From positions 1 to 64,000 of the forward strand of contig NZ_FOKF01000002.1 in the NCBI RefSeq assembly GCF_900111995.1: DNA of 64,000 bases, written 5' to 3'. Below are positions 9,149 to 18,829 of the stretch, one piece after another (within the stretch, counting starts at the first letter, position 1; every line of letters begins with the position of its first letter). The translations under genes and the position numbers were made by a program. This DNA is from Collimonas sp. OK607 (GTDB lineage: Bacteria; Pseudomonadota; Gammaproteobacteria; Burkholderiales; Burkholderiaceae_D). Under the pieces are notes generated by a model that worked only from the letters and a program-made list of their open reading frames with translations, was not told the DNA's origin and did no database searches.

Positions 9149-12100
9149 TTAAATTTCCGACAATGTCGTTTTGCCTTGATTTTTGCCTTGATTTGAGCCG
9201 ATTTTTTCCCCAAGCTGATCGAACCACAGGTAAAGCACCGGCGTGATAAACAAGGTAATCAACTGGGAGAACAGCAGGCCGCCGACGATGGCGATACCCA
9301 GCGGCTGACGTAATTCAGAGCCTGCGCCTATACCGAGTGCAATCGGCAAGGCGCCCATGATGGCACAGAATGTTGTCATCATGATCGGCCGGAAGCGCTG
9401 CAGGCAAGCCTTGCGGATTGCCTGCGCCGGTGGCAAGCCGTCGCGGCGCTGTGCTTCCAGCGCAAAATCGATCATCATGATCGCATTCTTCTTGACCACC
9501 CCGACCAGCAGCAAGATACCGATCATGGCGATGAAAGACAATTCCAGTCCGGTTATCCTCAATGCCAGCAAAGCACCGACCGCCGCGGACGGTATGCCCA
9601 GCAATATCGTGACAGGATGAATCCAGCTTTCGTACAACATGCCGAGCACCACATAAATGACTGCCACCGCGATCAGGATCAGCCACAGTTGCGTGCTCTG
9701 CGATTGCTGGAACAACGCTGCCTGTCCGGCATAGGCGCCAAAGATTGAAGTAGGCAGGCCGATCTGCTGTTTAGCGGTATCGATGGCTGCACTGGCGTCA
9801 GAGAGCGACCTGCCGGGAGTGAGATCGAAGGAAATGGTGACTGCCGGCAATTGCCCCTGGTGGTTGATGGCCATCGTGCCTTTGCTGCGTGTGACGGTGG
9901 CAAACGCGCTCAGCGGCACCAAGGTATTGCTGGTGCTGCTGCGGACATAGATTTTCGACAGGTCGCTTTCGTCGCGCCGGTTCTGGCTGACGACTTCCAT
10001 GATTACCTGATAACTGTCTTCCGGCGCGTAGATGGTGGATACCTGCCGGGTGCCGTAAGCGGCATATAGCGTATTGCGGATGCTTGCCATATCGACGCCC
10101 AGCAGCGATGCCTTTTCGCGGTCCACGCTCAATTGCGCTTGCATGCCATTTTTTTGTGAATCCGAATTGAGGCCGACGAAGACATTCGATTTCCTCATGG
10201 ACTCCAGCAGTTTGTCAGCCCACACGTCCAGTTGGCCTGGGGTGACGGACTGCAAGGTATATTGATAGGTACTCTTGGAGCTGCGGCCGCCGATCTTAAG
10301 GTTTTGAACCGGACTGAAAAGTACCCGGATGCCTGGAATGAAATTGGCGTCCTTTCTCAGCTGTGCAAGTACCGCCGGCATGGGCGGCCGTTGCCCCTTG
10401 TCTTTGAGGGTGATGACGAAGGCGGTAGTGTCGTGGTCTACCTTAGAGGCGAAATCGGCGATGCTGGCGTCTTTCAGGAGACGTTCTTCAATCTGCGTCA
10501 GGACCGCCAATCGTCCTTCGTAGGACATATCTTCAGGCGTATCGACATTGGCGGATATCTGGCCGATATCTTCTTGCGGAAAAAACCCCTTCGATGCGCT
10601 GGCATACAGCCAGGCGGTAAGAACGAAGGTTGCCAGGGCCACCGCCAGAACTGTATTGCGATGATTCAGCGACCACTCCAGGCCCTTTTGATAAGTAGCC
10701 AGCATGCGGTCGAACATGGCTTCGAAGCGGCGACTCCAGGCGGCAGTCTCGGGTTGCGTCTCATGGCGCGCAGCGGTGTTCTTGATCAGCATCGGCACCA
10801 GGATAGGAATCAGGGTAAGCGCAACCGCGGCCGACACCAGAATCGACAGCGACACCACGATCGCAAATTCGTGAAACAGCAGGCCGATGGTTCCTGGCAT
10901 GAAAAAAATCGGAATGAATACCGCCACCAGCGAAATCGAAATCGAGATCACGGTAAAGCCGACTTCGCGCGCGCCGCGCACGGCGGCGGGGAAGGGCGCC
11001 ATGCCTTCTTCGATGTAGCGCATGATGTTTTCCAGGACCACGATGGCATCGTCGACCACCAGGCCGACGGCAATCGTCAAGCCCATCAACGATATGTTGT
11101 TCAGGCTCAGGCCGAAGGCGTACATCAGGCCGAAAGTGCCGAGCAGGGAGATCGGCACGCTGATGGAAGGGATTAGCGTGGCTGAAGCATGTCGCAGGAA
11201 AAGCAAGATAACCATGATCACCAGTGCGATCGTCAGCAGCATGGTCAGGTTGACGTCATGGATGGCTTGTCGAATCGATATCGACCGGTCGCTCAGCATT
11301 TTGACTTGCACCGAGGCTGGCATCTGGCTCTGCAGGATCGGCAGCATGGCTTTGATGGCGTCGACGGTGGCGACGGTATTGGCGCCAGGCTGGCGTTGCA
11401 CGGTCAACAGAATCGAACTTTCGCCATTGATAGTGCTGCTGTTCTGGTTGTTTTCGATGCTGTCTTCGACTTTTGCGATATCAGACAGTTTGACCGGCTG
11501 GCCGCGGCGTGTCGCAATAATCACCTTGCCGAAATCGTCAGCCTTCATGAGGCCATCGGACATTTGCAGCATCAGCATCTGGCGCTTGTTGTCTAGCTGC
11601 CCGATCGGCGCGTTGGAATTGGCTGCTTTCAAGGCATTGCTGACGTCGGACAAGCTCAGGTCGATGGCCGCCAGACGCTCGGGGTCGATCTCGACCCGCA
11701 CGGCATAGCGCTTTTGGCCGGTGACCATGACCTGGGCTACGCCGCTGAGCGTTGACAGGGCCGGCACGATCAAGTTGTCGGAGTAGCCGTTGAGTTCAGT
11801 CAGCTTTAGTGTTGGAGAATTGAGACCGATAAGGATGATGGGAGCATCGGCCGGATTGATTTTCTTGTACGAGGGCGGGGTTGTCATTTCCGCCGGCAGC
11901 GAACGGGTGGCGCGGTACAGGGCCGCCTGGACATCGCCGGCAGCGGCATCGATATTCCTGGCTGGATCAAATTCCAGGGTGATCTGGGTTTCACCTTGTA
12001 TGCTGCTCGAGGTCAGCGCCAGCAGGCCCGGTATCGCCGAGAATTGCTTTTCCAGCGGCGTGGCGACCGATGTGGACATGGTTTCCGGACTGCCTCCGGA

Positions 12101-12253
12101 CAGATTTGCCTTCACCTGAATCGTCGGCATGTCGTAATCGGGCAAGGCGGAAATCGGCAGTTGCAGCCAGCAGGCAGTCCCGCCGACGATCACGCTTAGC
12201 CACAGCAGCATGGTGGCAATCGGACGCTGCATGCAGAATTCTGAAATGTTCAT
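9149..12253 (-). CDS. RND multidrug/metabolite efflux permease (HAE1/MdtB-MdtC-like)
   Basis: The 1034-residue inner-membrane pump has the RND signature: one N-terminal transmembrane segment, a large periplasmic loop, a block of segments with [14 protein letters not shown], a second periplasmic loop and a final block with [13 protein letters not shown]. The paired aspartates of the proton relay are visible in V-V-D-D-A. Length is normal for the family. Its start overlaps the stop of the membrane fusion gene (4 bp), so both are translated together. It exports organic compounds by proton antiport across the envelope; the class is drug-type rather than heavy-metal CusA-type, although the linked kinase is of heavy-metal-sensor type. 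Confidence 0.92.
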   Translation of the reverse strand: MNISEFCMQRPIATMLLWLSVIVGGTACWLQLPISALPDYDMPTIQVKANLSGGSPETMSTSVATPLEKQFSAIPGLLALTSSSIQGETQITLEFDPARNIDAAAGDVQAALYRATRSLPAEMTTPPSYKKINPADAPIILIGLNSPTLKLTELNGYSDNLIVPALSTLSGVAQVMVTGQKRYAVRVEIDPERLAAIDLSLSDVSNALKAANSNAPIGQLDNKRQMLMLQMSDGLMKADDFGKVIIATRRGQPVKLSDIAKVEDSIENNQNSSTINGESSILLTVQRQPGANTVATVDAIKAMLPILQSQMPASVQVKMLSDRSISIRQAIHDVNLTMLLTIALVIMVILLFLRHASATLIPSISVPISLLGTFGLMYAFGLSLNNISLMGLTIAVGLVVDDAIVVLENIMRYIEEGMAPFPAAVRGAREVGFTVISISISLVAVFIPIFFMPGTIGLLFHEFAIVVSLSILVSAAVALTLIPILVPMLIKNTAARHETQPETAAWSRRFEAMFDRMLATYQKGLEWSLNHRNTVLAVALATFVLTAWLYASASKGFFPQEDIGQISANVDTPEDMSYEGRLAVLTQIEERLLKDASIADFASKVDHDTTAFVITLKDKGQRPPMPAVLAQLRKDANFIPGIRVLFSPVQNLKIGGRSSKSTYQYTLQSVTPGQLDVWADKLLESMRKSNVFVGLNSDSQKNGMQAQLSVDREKASLLGVDMASIRNTLYAAYGTRQVSTIYAPEDSYQVIMEVVSQNRRDESDLSKIYVRSSTSNTLVPLSAFATVTRSKGTMAINHQGQLPAVTISFDLTPGRSLSDASAAIDTAKQQIGLPTSIFGAYAGQAALFQQSQSTQLWLILIAVAVIYVVLGMLYESWIHPVTILLGIPSAAVGALLALRITGLELSFIAMIGILLLVGVVKKNAIMMIDFALEAQRRDGLPPAQAIRKACLQRFRPIMMTTFCAIMGALPIALGIGAGSELRQPLGIAIVGGLLFSQLITLFITPVLYLWFDQLGEKIGSNQGKNQGKTTLSEI

Positions 12254-13434
12254 TGTTGCGATCCGGTGATGGCGGCGGCTGGCGAGTTGGCATCGACCTG
12301 GGTTTCGGCCAGGGCAGAGGCTTGGGCAACAACGCGGACGGCGGCGCCGGCGCGCAGATTGTGGCCGCCGTCGCGGACTACGCGCACACCTTTCGGCAAA
12401 CCTTCAATGACAGCATCCTGATCCTGCATGCGCAATAATTTCACCGGCATTGCCGAGACCTTGCTGTCAGCGCCGATCAGGTACACAAAGCGCCCCTTCG
12501 GCCCCTCCAATACCGCTTGCGGCGGCAGCACAACGGCGCCTTTGCTGACGCCTGCGCGCAGAGTGATGCGGGTGAATGCGCCGGGCCACAGGCTTTTGCC
12601 GGGATTCGGGAAATTGGCTTTGAGACTGATGGTTCCGGTATCCGAACTGACGGTATTGTTGACAAAAGTAAGCGTGCCTTCCACCGGTTTGCCACCAGGC
12701 GCCTCGGCCACCACGGTGACTGTTCCGGTCTGGCGGGCGGCGACGATCTGACTCAGGGCTTGTTCCGGCAGGCTGAATTCGGCGGCGATAGGATCGAACT
12801 GGATCAGGCTCAGCAGCGGCGCGCTGGCGCTTTGCTGAGCCAGGCTGCCCGGATGGACTGTCAACGCGCCGGCTTGCGCTGATATCGGCGCAGTGATGCG
12901 GGTATAGCTCAGTTGCACTTGCGCACTTGCGATGTCGGCGCGTGATGCACGCAGTTGCGCCTGGAGAGATTCGACTTTGCTGGCGGCGGTATCGACAGCG
13001 CTAGGGGCAATGAAGTCGGACTTGACCAGTTCCCGTGAGCGGTTGTAGTCGCGCTTGGCATCGTCAAGCTGTGCCTGTATTTGGGCTGCTTGTGCCTGCA
13101 CCCGGTTGAGTTGGGCGGTGGCGTCGTTGTTGTCCAGCGTGAACAGCAACTGGCCGGCGTGTATCTGATCGCCCTCATGAAAATCGACACTGCGAATGCT
13201 GGCGGTGATCTGCGGGCGCACATCCACCTGATTGAGCGGAACGATATGGCCCTGGGCGGAAAATTCCACGGGTAAGTCGCGTAATTGTGTGGTGGTAGCC
13301 GTCACCTGGGGAAGCTGCCTGGGTTGCGCCTTGTCCGGATTTTTTCCGAAAGAGACAAACTGGCTCAAAGCTAATCCAGCTCCGATGACAGCGCAGCTGA
13401 GGATCAGCAGATGGGATATTTTTGTTTTTTTCAT
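12250..13434 (-). CDS. RND efflux periplasmic adaptor (membrane fusion protein)
   Basis: The 394-residue protein has an N-terminal membrane anchor or signal (residues 8-26). It then has a barrel-sandwich half motif with V-D-V-R-P-Q-I-T-A-S-I-R-S-V, an alpha-helical hairpin of about 80 residues rich in Q, A and L, the second lipoyl half, a beta-barrel and a membrane-proximal domain. It joins the RND permease to the TolC-type channel. It lies 63 bp after the TolC gene and overlaps the permease gene by 4 bp. Confidence 0.92.
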   Translation of the reverse strand: MKKTKISHLLILSCAVIGAGLALSQFVSFGKNPDKAQPRQLPQVTATTTQLRDLPVEFSAQGHIVPLNQVDVRPQITASIRSVDFHEGDQIHAGQLLFTLDNNDATAQLNRVQAQAAQIQAQLDDAKRDYNRSRELVKSDFIAPSAVDTAASKVESLQAQLRASRADIASAQVQLSYTRITAPISAQAGALTVHPGSLAQQSASAPLLSLIQFDPIAAEFSLPEQALSQIVAARQTGTVTVVAEAPGGKPVEGTLTFVNNTVSSDTGTISLKANFPNPGKSLWPGAFTRITLRAGVSKGAVVLPPQAVLEGPKGRFVYLIGADSKVSAMPVKLLRMQDQDAVIEGLPKGVRVVRDGGHNLRAGAAVRVVAQASALAETQVDANSPAAAITGSQQ

Positions 13435-13497
13435 GGTGTAACCCGGTATCGGTAAATTAAATTGGCATGTCGGGTAGAGTGGCGTGATCGTGGCCGA

Positions 13498-14859
13498 TCA
13501 ATGCTTTTCTTGTGTCTGGGTTTGCGCTGCCAGCCAGCTGTTGACGTCGACCAGTTCGGCTTCATTCAGATTGCCGACAGATGCCGATAATTGGAGTTTG
13601 TTGAACAAGTATTGATATCTCGCCAGCACAAGGTTGTATACGGTCTGGTAGTAGTTCTGTTCTGCATTGAGTACGTCGACGGTGGTACGAACGCCCACCT
13701 CGCGCCCCATCTTGCTTGAGGCGACCGATGAAGCACTGGAGGTTTTCGCCTGTTCCAGTGCCTTGATCTGGGCCGCACCGCTTTCCACGCCGAGATAGTA
13801 TTGCCTGGTCGACTGTTCGGTGTCGCGCCGGATCTGTTCCAGCGTATCGCGTTGCTGGTCACGGAAAGAAATTGCCTGGCGCAGTTGGGAACTGCGTTGT
13901 CCGCCGGTGTAAAGCGGAATAGTAAGTTGCAGGCCTATGAACCCGGACATGGTCCGGTCGCGGCCGCCGGAAGTCGAGATACTGCCGTTCTCCGTCTGGT
14001 TCCCGTAACTGGCTACCAATGACAATTTCGGAGAATTTTCGAGCCGGTACCGCTCGATATCGAAGCTGGCTATATCCAGATCGATTTGCTGGGCGCGTAT
14101 TGTCAGGCTGTCTTCACGTGCTTTGCTCATCCAGATATTCACCGACGACGGCTCCGGAGCGGTAGGCATGCGCAGGTCCGCAAACACGTTCAGCTGGGTC
14201 GGCGGCTGGTCGGTCAGGTTGCGGTAAGCATTGGCCTTGACCGCCAGATCGTTTTTTGCCGAGATTTCACTGGCGATGATGGCATCGTAACGGGCCTGGG
14301 CTTCGTTGGTGTCGGTAATGGTAGAACGTCCCACCGCGAAGGTTTTCTTGGCCAGCGCCAGCTGTTGACTGACGGCTTCCTTTTGTGAGTTGACGAGGGC
14401 CAGGTTTTCTTGCGCGATCAGAACGTCGAAATAGGCTTTCGCCACACGCAAGATCAAATCCTGTTCGGCAGCCTGATACAGGATTTGTGCCTGAATGGTT
14501 TTTTTCTTCAATTGCTTGCGCGTGGCAAAGGCCGATGCGTCATAAATCGGCTGCGTCAGATTCAGCGCTGTATTGTAAGTCTGGCCTTGTTTGGTCGCGC
14601 TTGGATCGGAAATGCTGTATTGGCCGGCATGATAGGTGCTGGTGGATTGGCTGGCGTTTCCGGTCATCGTGACTTGCGGCAGTATGGCGGCATCGCCTTG
14701 TTTGGCGTTTTCTTCGCCGACGGCTAGCGCATCTCTGGCGATGGCGAAATTGGCGTCATGCGAACGGGCGGCCTGCCATGAAGAAAGCAGATCGGCCGCA
14801 CGCACGTTTTGCAAGACGAGCGGCGTAACCAGTACTGTGAACAGAAGTATTTTTTTCAT
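13498..14859 (-). CDS. TolC-family outer-membrane efflux channel
   Basis: The 453-residue precursor has a signal peptide ending near N-V-R-A-A. Two repeated outer-membrane-efflux halves follow, with long coiled helices and segments such as A-L-N-L-T-Q-P-I-Y and L-T-I-P-L-Y-T-G-G-Q-R. It resembles TolC itself more than the OprM lipoproteins, since no lipobox cysteine is seen. It heads the efflux operon, an unusual order because TolC genes are often last or unlinked. The upstream 345-bp gap holds the phased operator at 15091-15128. Confidence 0.9.
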   Translation of the reverse strand: MKKILLFTVLVTPLVLQNVRAADLLSSWQAARSHDANFAIARDALAVGEENAKQGDAAILPQVTMTGNASQSTSTYHAGQYSISDPSATKQGQTYNTALNLTQPIYDASAFATRKQLKKKTIQAQILYQAAEQDLILRVAKAYFDVLIAQENLALVNSQKEAVSQQLALAKKTFAVGRSTITDTNEAQARYDAIIASEISAKNDLAVKANAYRNLTDQPPTQLNVFADLRMPTAPEPSSVNIWMSKAREDSLTIRAQQIDLDIASFDIERYRLENSPKLSLVASYGNQTENGSISTSGGRDRTMSGFIGLQLTIPLYTGGQRSSQLRQAISFRDQQRDTLEQIRRDTEQSTRQYYLGVESGAAQIKALEQAKTSSASSVASSKMGREVGVRTTVDVLNAEQNYYQTVYNLVLARYQYLFNKLQLSASVGNLNEAELVDVNSWLAAQTQTQEKH

Positions 14860-15077
14860 GTGTTGTCATCGATGGTTTTCGCGCGCATCTGTTCTGCAGG
14901 CACTGTCAAGATGGGTGACGTGGAACCGACAGCGGGCAGGGCGATGCTTGTTGTTGCGTGGATTATGGCAATGCATCGCGGACAAACATCAGATATGGAG
15001 ATTACATTTTTGTTATCTGAACGAGTATTTTTGATGCGCAAGCGGCCGGCAACTCGCAGAACCAGCATATTTCAATG

Positions 15078-15128
15078 CTAGATGCGTGATGTAAATTGAA
15101 AGTGAATGATTTCTGAAAATTTATTCAG
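15078..15128 (-). promoter_or_regulatory. Phased 11-bp operator, site A (upstream of TolC-RND operon)
   Basis: Read in gene sense (minus strand), four units start 11 bp apart: CTGAATAAATT, TTCAGAAATCA, TTCACTTTCAA, then TTTAC. The same order and phasing occurs at four other intergenic sites in this window. Direct repeats of 11 bp are typical of OmpR/PhoB-family response regulators. The site is about 230 bp upstream of the TolC start, so an intervening leader exists; the rest of the 14860-15204 gap shows no gene. Confidence 0.7.
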
Positions 15129-15170
15129 GTTGACGTCGAGCTGTTCGCGGGACGGGCCATGAGCGGATGT

Positions 15171-15206
15171 ATGGCCGCATTCATGGCCGCCTTCATGGCC
15201 GCATTC
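15171..15206. repeat. Three tandem 12-bp repeats at the 3' end of a kinase gene
   Basis: ATGGCCGCATTC, ATGGCCGCCTTC and ATGGCCGCATTC follow one another exactly, the last overlapping the stop codon of the kinase gene. In a minus-strand frame offset from the kinase, the repeats encode a Cys/His-rich stretch (C-C-E-C-G-H-E-G-G-H-E-C-G-H). This may be slippage-prone sequence or a vestige of a longer C-terminal tail. Confidence 0.8.
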
Positions 15207-16566
15207 ACAACATTGATGCGGGAATTTCGATGGTGATCTGCAGGCCGCTCTTATTAGTACCTGAGCTGGCAAAAATACGGCCGTGATGCAAGCCGACTAT
15301 GCTACGGCAAATGGCCAGGCCCAAGCCATTTCCCTTGTCTTCGGAACCCGGCGGGTTGAGGCGCACGAAGCGCTCAAAAATGCGCTCATGCTGATCTACC
15401 GGTAAGCCGCGTCCTTCATCTTCGACGCAGATGCGCCAAATGCCGTCGTCCAGCTGCGAACGCAGCGTAACACCTCCGCCAAGCGGCGAGGCGCCAAGCG
15501 CATTGGTCAACAAGTTGAGGAAAACCTGCCGCATCCGCTTCTCGTCAAAACAGGCCATGCCTGCGCCGGTGTGGCTATGGGCAAACAGGCGGCCCTGGCT
15601 TTCGGCAAGCACGCGGGCATCTTGCGCAAAGCTGTTAAGAAACCCCACCGGGCTGACTTGTTTCAAATCAAGCGTGATGGCATGGGCTTCCGCGCGTGAA
15701 AGAAACAGCATTTCTTCAATGATCTGGTTGAGTCTGGCAACTTCGTCCAGCTGCAGCAGGACCGCCTCCTCATTGGCAGGACTAAGGCCGCCGCCAAGCA
15801 GCATTTTTTCGGAGTACAGGCGGATCAGGGAAAGCGGGGTTTTCAATTCATGCGAGGCCTCGGCGCTGAATCGCCGGATTTGATTGAAGGAAGATTCGAG
15901 ACGATCGAAGGTCTGGTTGAGCATATGCGCAAGATCGGATATTTCATCGCGGACCGCATTTACCGGAATGCGTTCGCTCAAGTTGTCGGAGCGGATGCGA
16001 TTGGCGGTTTCACTTATCATCCGTACCGGCCTTAGCGCCAGCCGGCTAAGCAGCATGCCCACGATGATGCTAATAAGCAACATTCCAGCGAGCAGCGCGA
16101 GGCAGACTTTGATGTACTCTTCCAGCGCCAGATCCACTCCGCGCAGCGGGGTGCCGACTGTGATGGTGAACGGACCGCTTACATTTTCCACGACGCGCAA
16201 TTTGCCGATGTCGCTCACTTCCGTATTGAATATCTTTTGCCCGCCGCCGTTGGCGATCGGTTGCCCTTTTAAATTGCCGGAATAGAAAATGGCGCCGCTT
16301 TGCTGGTCGCGAACGTTGATATAGAAGAGCGACGCGGTGCGCTCGGATGCTTTGCGAATACGTCTTTCGATCAGGGTGGCATCATGCGGATCGTAATCGT
16401 GCATGAGATGCAGTTTGATCACCTCCGCCTCTGACCGGTTCAGTATGTCGATGCCGTGAATAAGGTTGTGTTGGAGCAGAAGATAGCCGACCACGAACAG
16501 GCCTGCGAGGGTCGTTGTCGCGGCTGTGGCGTACCAGACGGCGAGGCGTGTACTGATCGATTTCAT
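15205..16566 (-). CDS. Sensor histidine kinase paired with the regulator at 16583
   Basis: The 453-residue kinase has transmembrane segments at about 13-33 and 165-187 enclosing a 130-residue periplasmic sensor. It then has HAMP, the H-box S-A-E-A-S-H-E-L-K-T-P-L-S-L-I and an ATPase core with N-L-L-T-N-A-L, V-E-D-E-G-R-G-L and G-N-G-L-G-L-A-I-C-R. It follows its response regulator by 16 bp on the same strand. A close paralogue is encoded at 27607-29001 without its own regulator, so both may signal to the same partner. The signal is unknown; the periplasmic domains are similar enough to suggest related ligands. Confidence 0.9.
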   Translation of the reverse strand: MKSISTRLAVWYATAATTTLAGLFVVGYLLLQHNLIHGIDILNRSEAEVIKLHLMHDYDPHDATLIERRIRKASERTASLFYINVRDQQSGAIFYSGNLKGQPIANGGGQKIFNTEVSDIGKLRVVENVSGPFTITVGTPLRGVDLALEEYIKVCLALLAGMLLISIIVGMLLSRLALRPVRMISETANRIRSDNLSERIPVNAVRDEISDLAHMLNQTFDRLESSFNQIRRFSAEASHELKTPLSLIRLYSEKMLLGGGLSPANEEAVLLQLDEVARLNQIIEEMLFLSRAEAHAITLDLKQVSPVGFLNSFAQDARVLAESQGRLFAHSHTGAGMACFDEKRMRQVFLNLLTNALGASPLGGGVTLRSQLDDGIWRICVEDEGRGLPVDQHERIFERFVRLNPPGSEDKGNGLGLAICRSIVGLHHGRIFASSGTNKSGLQITIEIPASML

Positions 16567-16582
16567 CGGAAAAACTGCCGAT

Positions 16583-17248
16583 TTAAAGAAGCTGATATCC
16601 GACGCCGCGTACAGTCTTGAAAAGGGGTTTGCTGGGCGTCGTATCGAATTTGGCGCGCAGCTTGCTCATGTACACGTCGAGCAAATTGGTGTCGACGTCA
16701 TAGTGAGAGGCCCAGATTTTTTCTGAAATGAGCGTGCGCGGCAAGATACGTCCGACGTTTTGCATGAAGATTTCGAGCAGGGCGAATTCGCGGCTGGTGA
16801 GATCGACCGGTACGCCATTGACGTGCACCACGTGTCCTAGCAAATCGAGCTTGATCCCGCGATGTTCCAGCACGGTTTCTTTTGCCGCGGAATGACGCCG
16901 TAACAATGAGCGCACGCGGGCCAGCAGTTCTTCGAGGCTGAAAGGCTTCGGTAAATAGTCATCGGCGCCGAGATCCAGTCCCTTGATGCGGTCTTGCACG
17001 GTATCGCGGGCGCTCAAAATCAATACGGGTTCATTAAATCCGCTCTTGCGCCATTCGCGCAGCAGGTCGAGTCCGTCGCCGTCGGGCAGTCCCAGATCAA
17101 GCACGATAACGTCATAACTGGTTTCGCATAGCGCGTCACGCGCCTCGCGGCAGGTACCCACCCAGGATACGGTATAGGAATGTTCGGTCAGGCCTTGTTT
17201 CACAAACCGGCCAAGCCGTTCTTGGTCTTCGACGATCAGAATTTTCAT
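16583..17248 (-). CDS. OmpR-family response regulator
   Basis: The 221-residue protein starts M-K-I-L-I-V-E-D-Q-E. The phosphoacceptor is D51 (V-I-V-L-D-L-G-L-P) and the conserved lysine is K101 (L-P-K-P-F). The C-terminal winged helix contains L-T-S-R-E-F-A-L-L-E and ends T-V-R-G-V-G-Y-Q-L-L. It precedes the kinase gene in a two-gene operon. It is the leading candidate to bind the five 11-bp-phased operators in this window, because its cognate kinase and a paralogous kinase flank the controlled genes. That assignment is inference. Confidence 0.9.
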   Translation of the reverse strand: MKILIVEDQERLGRFVKQGLTEHSYTVSWVGTCREARDALCETSYDVIVLDLGLPDGDGLDLLREWRKSGFNEPVLILSARDTVQDRIKGLDLGADDYLPKPFSLEELLARVRSLLRRHSAAKETVLEHRGIKLDLLGHVVHVNGVPVDLTSREFALLEIFMQNVGRILPRTLISEKIWASHYDVDTNLLDVYMSKLRAKFDTTPSKPLFKTVRGVGYQLL

Positions 17249-17535
17249 TTTATAAGTCCCTTGATCCCTGGAAAAGCCGCGCGACCAATTGCATCGAACG
17301 GGTGAGCGACGCTACAGAATACGCATTCAAATCCACCGGTTTTATTGGAAATATCCGGCTGTCTCCGAGATGTAATGCGTCATGCGCCGCACAAGAACTG
17401 GCCATCAGCATACTACTTAATCGGCGTAAATGAAATGTGCATGCATGCTCTTTTCCCGGTCAGCTTTGTATCTGATGCGGGATGGACTGGTGCTCAGGTT
17501 GTGTTGCTTTTTGGCATTTCAACGTAGCCGCCTTA
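17249..17535. other. Intergenic stretch without recognisable gene
   Basis: This divergent gap between the response regulator and the NMT1-type binding protein has no gene I can support. A 60-codon frame from 17345 lacks a ribosome-binding site and similarity. The functional element seen is the operator immediately to the right. Confidence 0.5.
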
Positions 17536-17574
17536 CCTGAAAAAAAACTCAGAAATGGTTCAGGTTCCGTTTAG
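17536..17574 (+). promoter_or_regulatory. Phased 11-bp operator, site B (upstream of NMT1-type ABC operon)
   Basis: Units in gene sense are CTGAAAAAAAA (17537), CTCAGAAATGG (17548), TTCAGGTTCCG (17559) and TTTAG (17570), each 11 bp apart, about 125 bp before the ATG at 17697. Sequence and phasing match sites C and D most closely. Confidence 0.75.
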
Positions 17575-17696
17575 TTTGGTAGCGCATTCTTGGCGCAGGG
17601 ATTTGAAAACCCGGGCTTGCGCCAACCGCTGAATACCTCCCTGGCGGTACAGCCATGTTGGCAAACCCTAAATCAATTAAATAAAGGAGACATCAC

Positions 17697-18707
17697 ATGA
17701 TCGGTAAATTCAGCAAACATACAGTGCTTACCTCTATCGCCTTCGCCGCCGCACTTGCAGGTTCGACCAGTGCATTGGCTACCGAAAAAGTCACCCTCAT
17801 GGTTGGTGGATATGAAAAGCAGATCTATCTGCCGGCCAAGCTGGCCGAGGGACTGGGCTACTTCAAGGCCGAGGGATTGGATGTAGTACTGCTGAACGAG
17901 GGTGCAGGCGTTGATGCCGAAGGCGAACTGCTGACCGGCGCCGTGCAGGGCGTGGTCGGTTTTTATGACCATTGCATCGATATGCAGAGCAAGGGCAAAT
18001 TCCTCAAGTCGGTAGTTCAATTCAGCCAGGCTCCAGGCGAAGTCCAGCTGGTGTCGACCAAACATCCTGAAATCAAATCGATGGCAGACGTCAAAGGCAA
18101 GAGCCTGGGGGTTACCGGTCTGGGTTCATCGACCAACTTTCTGACCCAATATCTGGCGGTGAAAGCAGGAGTGCCGCTGGGGCAGTTCAACTCGGTGCCG
18201 GTGGGTGCAGGCACGACCTTTATCGCCGCAATGCAGCAAGACAAGATCCAGGGCGGCATGACGACAGAGCCGACAATTTCCCGTCTGCTAAAGACCGGCG
18301 AAGCGAAGATCCTGGTCGATATGCGCACTATCGAAGGCACCAAGCAAGCCCTCGGCGGTACTTATCCTGCGGCATCGCTCTACATGGAATCGGGCTGGAT
18401 CGACAGCCACAAGGAAGTCACGCAGAAGCTTGCAAATGCCTTCGTAAAAACCCTGAAATTCATCAACACCCACACAGCTGCAGAGATCACCGAGGCAATG
18501 CCAAAGGCCTTCTATGTAGGCGACAAGGAAAGCTACGTCAAAGCGCTCGAAGGCAGCAAAGCGATGTTTACGTCTGACGGCGTGATGCCGGCCGGCGGAC
18601 CGGAAACCGTCCTGGCTGTGCTGTCGGGATTTTCGAAGAACATCAAGGGCAAGCAAATCGATCTGGCGAAAACCTATACGACTGAATTTGTAAATAAGGC
18701 CAGGTAA
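17697..18707 (+). CDS. ABC transporter substrate-binding protein, NMT1/THI5-SsuA type
   Basis: The 336-residue precursor has a signal peptide (cleavage near S-A-L-A, residue 29). It continues with the NMT1/SsuA fold: G-G-Y-E-K-Q-I-Y-L-P-A-K-L-A-E-G-L-G-Y-F-K-A-E-G, a central S-L-G-V-T-G-L-G-S-S-T-N and the C-terminal L-A-N-A-F-V-K-T-L-K-F-I-N-T-H. This family binds aromatic, sulfonate, nitrate or pyrimidine ligands; nothing identifies the ligand here. It heads an operon with an ATPase and a permease, preceded by operator site B and followed by a hairpin that may raise its level over the membrane genes. A paralogue lies at 35574. Confidence 0.88.
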   Translation: MIGKFSKHTVLTSIAFAAALAGSTSALATEKVTLMVGGYEKQIYLPAKLAEGLGYFKAEGLDVVLLNEGAGVDAEGELLTGAVQGVVGFYDHCIDMQSKGKFLKSVVQFSQAPGEVQLVSTKHPEIKSMADVKGKSLGVTGLGSSTNFLTQYLAVKAGVPLGQFNSVPVGAGTTFIAAMQQDKIQGGMTTEPTISRLLKTGEAKILVDMRTIEGTKQALGGTYPAASLYMESGWIDSHKEVTQKLANAFVKTLKFINTHTAAEITEAMPKAFYVGDKESYVKALEGSKAMFTSDGVMPAGGPETVLAVLSGFSKNIKGKQIDLAKTYTTEFVNKAR

Positions 18708-18718
18708 GTTGTCAGAGC

Positions 18719-18745
18719 GAGGCGGCCGGGATGTCCTGGCGCCTT
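18719..18745 (+). other. Intercistronic hairpin after binding-protein gene
   Basis: GCCGGG-ATGT-CCTGGC forms a 6-bp stem extended by AGGC/GCCT across a one-base bulge, 12 bp after the stop. There is no T-run. Such stems commonly stabilise the upstream mRNA in binding-protein operons. Confidence 0.5.
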
Positions 18746-18829
18746 CATTGCATCTTCACCGCATCCAATAATCTGGCATCGCACTGTCCGTCCACTTTTG
18801 CCGAGTGGAAGAAATAAGGAAAGGAAGGT

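Noticed and set aside
10232-11176. Long open frame antisense to the RND pump gene
   Set aside because: Its composition (rich in H, R, Q, G, D) is that of a complementary-strand shadow of a high-GC gene, and the pump gene is unambiguous.
17345-17527. 60-codon open frame between the response regulator and the NMT1-type gene
   Set aside because: No ribosome-binding site, no similarity and a composition like random sequence; it precedes the operator region.
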